Shown here: piece after piece, positions 10,397 through 15,159 of the stretch
Numbering within the stretch: position 1 is the stretch's first letter
How the letters are laid out: each line of letters starts with the position of its first letter
Translations under genes and position numbers: made by a program
Notes under the pieces: generated by a model
The model's input: the letters and a program-made list of their open reading frames with translations, nothing else
What the model was told of the DNA's origin: nothing
Databases searched by the model: none
NCBI GenBank assembly: GCA_902459845.2
Contig: CABPSV020000492.1
Location: 1 to 15,159, forward strand
Direction: 5' to 3'
From: Hepatocystis sp. ex Piliocolobus tephrosceles
Taxonomy: Eukaryota > Apicomplexa > Aconoidasida > Haemosporida > Plasmodiidae
Length of the DNA stretch: 15,159 nt

Positions 10397-10402
10397 GCAT
10401 GC
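10397..10402. promoter_or_regulatory. GCATGC palindrome, possible ApiAP2 site
   Basis: GCATGC is the core bound by the sporozoite regulator AP2-Sp in Plasmodium (known from the family). This copy lies about 1.06 kb upstream of the secreted acidic protein's start codon. A second copy is at 3540-3545 in the divergent intergenic region. A six-base match alone does not prove binding. Confidence 0.25.
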
Positions 10403-10429
10403 CACTATTTTTTTTTATTACACCTTATT

Positions 10430-10478
<49 letters not shown>

Positions 10479-10915
10479 CCATTGTACTTTTTAATTTTTT
10501 TTTTTTTATTTTGTATATCCTGTTTATTATGTATATCTTGTTTATTATGTATATCTTATTACCGTTTTAATTATTTACCTTTTTCTATTTTTTATTTTCT
10601 ATTTTTTATTTTCTATTTTTTATTTTCTATTTTTTATTTTCCATTGTTTATTTTCTATATTTTTTAATATAATTAAAAAACAATAACAAAACTAACAACA
10701 TATTGATGAAACTTTTTAATATATAAAGTACCTTTTAGTTTATACGCACATATATACATTTATATGTACACGTAAATTTGTAGGCATTTCGAAATTTTAC
10801 AGACAAAATAAGATAAAATGCTTCTAAACACGTTCATCTATATTGTTTACCTATTCTTTTGACTTTTTTTTTTTTTACACCCTTTTTTTTACTACTTTTT
10901 TCTTACTCTTTTTTT

Positions 10916-10971
10916 TACTCCTTTTTTTTACTCCTTTTTTTTACTCCTTTTTTTTACTCCTTTTTTTTTTA
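10916..10971. repeat. 13-bp tandem repeat (ACTCC followed by eight T)
   Basis: About four copies of ACTCC plus T8, preceded by degenerate copies from about 10878 (ACACCC, ACTAC, ACTCTT). On the plus strand it reads as Phe/Leu/Ser-rich spurious peptides. Confidence 0.8.
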
Positions 10972-11299
10972 CTGTTTTTATATTGTGTTACTACTATATT
11001 ATTGCATTATTACATCACTAAATGTTGTCATTACATTTTGTTTTGTTATTATATACGTACATGTACATATATACTTATAACATATTTTATCTATCTTCCA
11101 ACAAAATTAAAATCAAAAAATTAAAATGGAAAAACAACATATACATTTTCGCCAATAATTAGAAAAAGTCACCCTAACAAAACAAAGCAAATAAAAACAC
11201 ACAAAAATAAAATAGTACTCCTTATTTTATATAACACTTCGTTATTCTCCAAATTTAGTCAATAACTTTTTATTTTATTTTTTTTTTTATTACTACCGT

Positions 11300-11401
11300 A
11301 TTGACAACATTTTTGTATTAACAACATTTTTGTATTAACAACATTTTTGCATTGACAATATTTTTGCATTGACAATATTTTTGCATTGACAACATTTTTA
11401 T
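11300..11401. repeat. 17-bp tandem array (ATTGACAACATTTTTGC)
   Basis: Six consecutive 17-bp copies differ at a few positions: ATTGACAAC or ATTAACAAC or ATTGACAAT, and TTGT, TTGC or TTTA at the end. The array ends 58 bp upstream of the proposed start codon of the secreted acidic protein, so it lies in its promoter or 5' leader. Confidence 0.9.
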
Positions 11402-11458
11402 TTTTGTAGGTAATATTTTATTTTTTGAATTTTTTTTTTTTTTTTTTATTATTAAAAA

Positions 11459-11709
11459 ATGCATTTTTTTTTTTTTTTTTTAATTCTTGTGGTATGTGCT
11501 AATAAGTTTTTGTTAGACAAAGGTAAAAAAAAAAAAAAATGAAGCATTAAAACAGTAATTATGAAAGTTTTCATAAAGAAATCTTCCTCTTCTTTTTCTT
11601 CTTCTTTTTCTTTCTCTTTTTTTTTTTTTTTTTTTTTCTTTGCTATAATATGTTATGCATTCTTTACCCTTTTGAACACTTTTTTACTGCATTTTTATTA
11701 TATATTTTT

Positions 11710-11740
<31 letters not shown>

Positions 11741-12905
11741 AGATAATATTAATTTAGTGCACTGTGACATAATAAGCCATGCTAATAATAACCAAAACTC
11801 AAATGAAAATGAAAATAACAAACAATCATCTATAGAAAATGTTAATAAGGAGAAAGTGGATAAAATAATTAAAAACGAGTCTAATGAAAAGGATTCCCAA
11901 ACATCTGAACATAACACAAACAAAGATAATAAGAAAGATTTACATTTAACAGATAATATATCTGAAAAAAAAAATAACGAAACAGAACATGCTGAGAAGA
12001 GTGAAAATAATTGCAAAAATGGCGGTACATGTGTAAGACAAGAAAGGGAATCAGGTAATAATAAAATGGAGGAAGAAAATAAAAAAACAAATGAAGAAAC
12101 AAAAACAAATGAAGAAACAAAAACAAATGAAGAAAAAAATAAAACAGAAGAGAAACAAAACAACCATGATATAAACAAAGATAGCAACCATTTAAATAAC
12201 GATCATGACAATTTTGCAAGTAGCCAAAATTTTGAATCAGGGGATAAAGTAAAACCAATCACAAAAGTTAAGTCTAATGATGAACTGTTGAGTGATGAGT
12301 CTGAAGAAGATGATGAAGAGGAAGGAAATGTAAATGAAATAGATACGGTAAAAAATAAACAAAATAAAGATGGATTAAACAAAAATGAAAAAAAAATAAA
12401 CAAAAAACAGGAAGAAGAAGACGATGGTATGGATGAAAATGATTTTAGTAGTGATTTAAATTATGAGGATGGGGAACAAGAAGAAGGAAGAGAAGAAGGA
12501 GGAGAAGGAGAAGGAGAAGGAGGAGAAGGAGAAGGAGAAGAAGGAGAAGGAGAAGAAGAAATAAAAGCAGAAGAAGAAATAAAAAAGATTAAAGATTTAA
12601 AAGGTGAAGGAAGAAAAGAAGATGGAAAAGGTGAGCAAAAAAAAGAAGGCAAAGATGGCGAAAAAGAAGATAGAAGTGGCGAAAAGATAGACTTAATAAA
12701 AACAAAGACAACTAGTGATGAAAATCATAAATTAGATAATAATCATGTAAAAGAAAATAAAGTATTAAATACAGCAAAAAATATCGAAAAACATTTTCAA
12801 AAAGATGAACAAAAAAAAGAGAAAGAAATAAGTAAAGAACAAACAAAAAATATGGAAAAAGAAAGCTCACATCAACCAGCTAATTTTAATAACCTTCAAG
12901 TATAA
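11459..12905 (+). CDS. Secreted acidic Glu/Gly/Lys-rich protein, signal peptide on its own exon
   Basis: Exon 1 (11459-11522) starts MHFFFFFLILVVCANKFLLDK, a clear signal peptide with likely cleavage after VCA. It ends at an AAAG|GTAAAA donor in phase 1. Exon 2 (11743-12905) begins after a T-rich acceptor and restores frame as DNINLVHCD, giving 408 residues. The mature protein has no membrane helix, no GPI-type tail and no RxLxE export motif, so secretion to the vacuole or cell surface is most likely. Features in order: an Asn/Lys-rich start, an isolated CKNGGTC motif (about residues 107-113), three TNEETK-like repeats, an acidic patch (SDESEEDDEEEG), a Gly/Glu block (about 260-290), and a Lys/Glu-rich tail likely to be helical. 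This two-exon plan is common among Plasmodium exported and surface antigens. I cannot assign it to a named family. Exon 1 depends on the exact length of an 18-T run. Confidence 0.78.
11523..11742 (+). other. Intron of the secreted acidic protein gene
   Basis: The intron runs from GTAAAA to AG over 220 nt, with a T28 tract at 11713-11740 directly before the acceptor. A T/C-rich stretch at about 11580-11638 can be read as Ser/Phe-rich peptide from an internal ATG at 11561. That frame reaches a stop at the acceptor and has no donor giving the exon 2 frame, so it is treated as intron. Confidence 0.72.
12069..12137. repeat. Short coding repeat (TNEETK hexapeptide)
   Basis: An 18-bp unit, AAAACAAATGAAGAAACA with small changes, is repeated about 3.5 times inside exon 2. 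It gives Thr-Asn-Glu-Glu-Thr-Lys hexapeptides. This is typical of repeat-bearing Plasmodium antigens and may vary in copy number. Confidence 0.8.
12477..12560. repeat. GGAGAA-type coding repeat (Gly/Glu block)
   Basis: A degenerate array of GGAGAAGGAGAAGAA units encodes alternating Gly and Glu. It forms a purine-only plus strand of about 80 bases, by far the most G-rich stretch of the window. Such purine tracts are prone to copy-number change. Confidence 0.8.
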
Positions 12906-12918
12906 AAAAAAAAAAAAA

Positions 12919-12920
<2 letters not shown>

Positions 12921-12980
<60 letters not shown>
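12921..12980. repeat. Poly(T) tract, 60 bases
   Basis: Sixty uninterrupted T begin 15 bp after the stop codon of the acidic protein. The exact length is doubtful in any assembly. Confidence 0.9.
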
Positions 12981-12983
<3 letters not shown>

Positions 12984-13083
12984 TGTTTGTTCATATATAT
13001 ATATATATGTATATTTACCATGTAGATATATGTTAATTTATTTTAGATTTTGAAATATTGAATTGTTAAAATCGTAAGATAGA

Positions 13084-13128
13084 GTTCATATGAGTAATTA
13101 TAATTTATTTTATTAAGAACATATGAAC
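13084..13128. repeat. 9-bp inverted repeat between convergent genes
   Basis: GTTCATATG (13084-13092) and its perfect reverse complement CATATGAAC (13120-13128) flank a 27-base AT-rich loop. The stem could form in transcripts from either strand and might mark 3' ends. Each arm contains the palindrome CATATG, which weakens the case for a single hairpin. Confidence 0.5.
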
Positions 13129-13499
13129 AAAAAAAAAAGTTAGAGGCAAATTAATAAACATGTAAATACACAAATGAAGAGAAAAACAAATAGAGAGATA
13201 AGCAAATGGAGAGATAAACCATTCAAAGTATTTGACTAACACAATAGCTAATATGGCTAGCTATAAAAGTGAAAAGTTCATACTATTATGGAAAGGGGTT
13301 AAAAAAAAAAACAAAAAAAAAAAAAAAAAAATGTATATATTTTTTTTTTATTGTTTCGCCTATATACGCATTATTCTATGCCAAGTACACAACTTGATAT
13401 CAATATTTTATTTCATAATTTACGAATACTTTAAAAAATTTAGTGTATGTATGTGTGTATATGCACTTAGGAGCGCATCATTTTTTTTTTTTTTTTTTT

Positions 13500-15159
13500 T
13501 TAACCGAAAAGGACATAAGGGTGCAATACCAATTCGTTAAATGGTATCCTTTTCTTGTAATTTACAATTAACATTTTTTGTAGTAAGTCCTTAAAAGAAT
13601 CAGAAAGATATGTATAGTTTTTTATTTTTTCTTGTATATTTAAATTATTATTTTGGAATATAAAATATATATGTACGTCATTTGTTATTGAAGTGAATGG
13701 ATGCACAGCAGTTGCTAAAATGAATAGTGTTATACCTATAACCCAAACGGTTTTAGGAAAAATATTTATTTTTGAATTTTTGAATTCTTCCAAGGACTTA
13801 AATAATGAAGTTGTGCCACCAACATTTGCTATACCTTGATAATGTTTTTGTACAAATTCAAAATCAATTAATTTGATAAATATTTTTTTTTTTATTATTT
13901 TACCATATTTTTTTATATACCATTTTTTATTCTTTTCACAAAATGAAATTTTATTTAAATTTTTTTTTTTTATATTCTTTACTACAATATTTGATGGTTT
14001 AATATCACTATGGTATATATTATTTTTATATAAATAAAAACATATTTGTATTAGTTGCCTTAACATATCAGCAATTAAATATTCTGGATATACATAGAAA
14101 ACATTTGCGCTTTTCTTTTTTTTTTTGCCAAAATTGTTTTTGCTGTAACTGTTTTTGGTACAACTATTTTTTCTGTAATTATTTTTGTTGTTTTTTTTAC
14201 CAGTATCAGTCATAGGAGAACAAATTGAAATTGACGTATCATGAATTATCGATTCTTTTTTTTTTATTTTTTTTTTTTCTACTTGTTTTTCATATATACT
14301 GTTATTATTTTTTATCCATATATTTGGTAATTGAAAATTGTTATTTTTATCATCCCATTTCATTAATGCTTTTCCACCATAATTATAAAAACTAAGAATT
14401 TTATCGTTTTTATAAATATAACATTGCATGTTAATTATATTTTTATGTTTTAATTTTTCAGTTAATAATTTTTCAAGTTTTATTATTTTTTCCCAACTAA
14501 TATAATCACCTACATAAGGATGATACATTTCATCTTTGACACATTTGTATACTTTTTTTATTTTTTTTTTTAAAACATACTTTTTTTTTTTATTATTATA
14601 TTTTTTTATTAACACTAGGTTAATATCTTTATATTTGTTTGTATATAATGTGTATTCATTTATTATATTCATTGGAGTGATGGAGATATTTTTGGGAAGT
14701 TCTTCTTTTGCATCAATTTTAAGGAGTTCTTCAAGGTTGCTAGTTGTTTGATTTTCACTTATTTGGTCATATCCTAGTTTATCATTTTCCAGCTTATTTT
14801 TGTTTTTGCATGTTCTATTATATGCTGTGTCACTGCAAACTAACTCTTTTTGTGCATACTTTATATTTTTGTTTTTTTCTGCCTCATTTGTTTTATACAC
14901 GTTTTTAACATTACTGATACATTGTATGTAATCATAATTGAATAGGGTGAATACTTTTTCATGAGCACAACTATTATAGTTATTTATTTTTGTCATTTTT
15001 GTCATTTTCATCATTTTTGTCATTTTCATCATTTTTGTCATTTTCATCATTTTTGTCATTTTCATCATTTTTGTCATTTTCATCATTTTTGTCATTTTCA
15101 TCATTTTTGTCATTTTCATCATTTTTGTCATTTTCATCATTTTTATCATTTTCATCATT
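13500..15159 (-). CDS. Divergent protein kinase with N-terminal Met/Lys/Thr repeat (5' end beyond right edge)
   Basis: A single open exon of 552 codons runs from the right edge to a TAA at 13500-13502, so the N-terminus is not fixed. Residue numbers count from 15158. A hexapeptide repeat occupies 1-57 and a Lys/Asn/Glu-rich linker runs to about 155. The kinase domain follows: a probable beta3 lysine in YVLKKK (near 197), HKNIINM after helix C, and a Lys/Asn-rich insertion of about 80 residues (268-350). The catalytic loop HSDIKPSN (383-390) has Asp385, Lys387 and Asn390. LIDFEFV carries the metal-binding Asp432 with Gly changed to Glu. SLEE stands in the APE position, and TVWVIGITLF is helix F. 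A late arginine (KKRIPFNELVLHPYV) completes the fold. The glycine-rich loop is not recognisable, and the usual helix F Asp is Thr. The core catalytic residues remain, so it may be active. The subfamily is not recognised. Confidence 0.85.
   Translation of the reverse strand, partial: MMKMIKMMKMTKMMKMTKMMKMTKMMKMTKMMKMTKMMKMTKMMKMTKMMKMTKMTKINNYNSCAHEKVFTLFNYDYIQCISNVKNVYKTNEAEKNKNIKYAQKELVCSDTAYNRTCKNKNKLENDKLGYDQISENQTTSNLEELLKIDAKEELPKNISITPMNIINEYTLYTNKYKDINLVLIKKYNNKKKKYVLKKKIKKVYKCVKDEMYHPYVGDYISWEKIIKLEKLLTEKLKHKNIINMQCYIYKNDKILSFYNYGGKALMKWDDKNNNFQLPNIWIKNNNSIYEKQVEKKKIKKKESIIHDTSISICSPMTDTGKKNNKNNYRKNSCTKNSYSKNNFGKKKKKSANVFYVYPEYLIADMLRQLIQICFYLYKNNIYHSDIKPSNIVVKNIKKKNLNKISFCEKNKKWYIKKYGKIIKKKIFIKLIDFEFVQKHYQGIANVGGTTSLFKSLEEFKNSKINIFPKTVWVIGITLFILATAVHPFTSITNDVHIYFIFQNNNLNIQEKIKNYTYLSDSFKDLLQKMLIVNYKKRIPFNELVLHPYVLFG
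14988..15159. repeat. 18-bp tandem array at the kinase N-terminus
   Basis: On the minus strand the unit ATGATGAAAATGACAAAA is repeated about nine times and continues past the right edge. The outermost copy has ATA for ACA, and a half copy lies at the inner end. In the kinase frame it encodes MMKMTK. Another minus-strand frame encodes Asn-Asp-Glu-Asn-Asp-Lys and stops just after the array. Confidence 0.92.

Larger units (their letters stand above)
9355..11458. other. 2.1-kb intergenic region between tandem genes
   Basis: This holds the 3' flank of the membrane protein gene and the promoter of the secreted acidic protein gene. The first 250 bp (9355-9600) are compositionally richer than the rest and carry a 44-codon ATG frame at 9360-9494. 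After that come T30 at 9644-9673, a 13-bp degenerate repeat around 9794-9856 (AATTTTTATCCAC), TA and TG microsatellites near 10080-10150, a TTTTCTATTTTTTA-type repeat at about 10581-10645, an ACTCC-T8 repeat at 10916-10971 and a 17-bp array at 11300-11401. No convincing gene or structured RNA was seen. Confidence 0.6.
12906..13499. other. Spacer between convergent genes
   Basis: This contains the 3' ends of the plus-strand acidic protein gene and the minus-strand kinase gene. It begins with poly(A), then T60 at 12921-12980, the longest homopolymer of the window. It also holds the 9-bp inverted repeat at 13084/13128, a 16-bp tandem duplication (CAAATAGAGAGATAAG type) at 13187-13218, a second poly(A) near 13308-13330 and a T22 at 13480-13501. 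Open frames here are short and low-complexity. Confidence 0.6.

Noticed and set aside
10090..11124. Several Tyr/Ile/Phe/Leu-rich frames in the intergenic region
   Set aside because: They are translations of TA, TG, TTTTCTA and ACTCC-T8 repeats.
11561..11746. Plus-strand 61-codon Ser/Phe-rich frame as first exon of the acidic protein
   Set aside because: It has no donor that joins the acidic exon in frame and runs into a stop at the acceptor; it is homopolymer read as protein. The 11459 exon fits better.
11743..12100. Export (PEXEL, RxLxE/Q/D) motif in the secreted protein
   Set aside because: No arginine occurs in the first hundred mature residues, and no matching pattern was found.
11684..12403. 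Minus-strand Ser/Phe/Leu-rich frames opposite the acidic protein
   Set aside because: They are antisense shadows of Lys/Glu-rich coding DNA and have no independent support.
1..15159. tRNA, rRNA, CRISPR array, transposon or telomere repeat
   Set aside because: I saw no cloverleaf-like box A/B pair, no spacer-repeat pattern, no transposase and no GGGTTYA tracts. The regular arrays are plain tandem repeats without spacers.

Overview
The window is nuclear DNA from an apicomplexan, most likely a Plasmodium species. The evidence is extreme AT richness, long poly(A), poly(T) and (TA)n tracts, short GT-AG introns with T-rich acceptors, Asn/Lys/Asp-rich low-complexity insertions in proteins, and first exons that encode only a signal peptide. 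The species cannot be fixed from the sequence alone. There is no sign of bacterial operons, tRNA or rRNA genes, transposons or CRISPR arrays.

Four protein-coding loci are supported. (1) A minus-strand gene of at least five small exons (1661 down to 136) encodes a lysine-rich coiled-coil protein. Its 3' end lies beyond the left edge. (2) A plus-strand two-exon gene (5227-9354) encodes a 1261-residue polytopic membrane protein. Its two four-helix modules resemble the PqiA/LetA family of lipid-transport membrane proteins, and a ninth helix leads into a six-cysteine C-terminal domain. (3) A plus-strand two-exon gene (11459-12905) encodes a secreted, very acidic, Glu/Gly/Lys-rich protein of 408 residues. 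Its signal peptide sits on a 64-nt first exon written through an 18-T run. (4) A minus-strand gene (stop at 13500, 5' end beyond the right edge) encodes a divergent protein kinase preceded by an 18-bp tandem repeat read as Met/Lys/Thr hexapeptides.

Layout: genes 1 and 2 diverge from a 3.6-kb non-coding region (1662-5226) holding very long homopolymers and three tandem arrays close together. Genes 2 and 3 are in tandem, separated by 2.1 kb of simple-sequence DNA (9355-11458). Genes 3 and 4 converge on a 0.6-kb spacer with a 60-base T run and a 9-bp inverted repeat. Nothing suggests the four genes form one pathway; this looks like an ordinary chromosome-internal segment. The most interesting element is gene 2, a possible eukaryotic LetA/PqiA-type transporter fused to its own extracytosolic domain. 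Second is the kinase, with its repeat leader and altered catalytic motifs.
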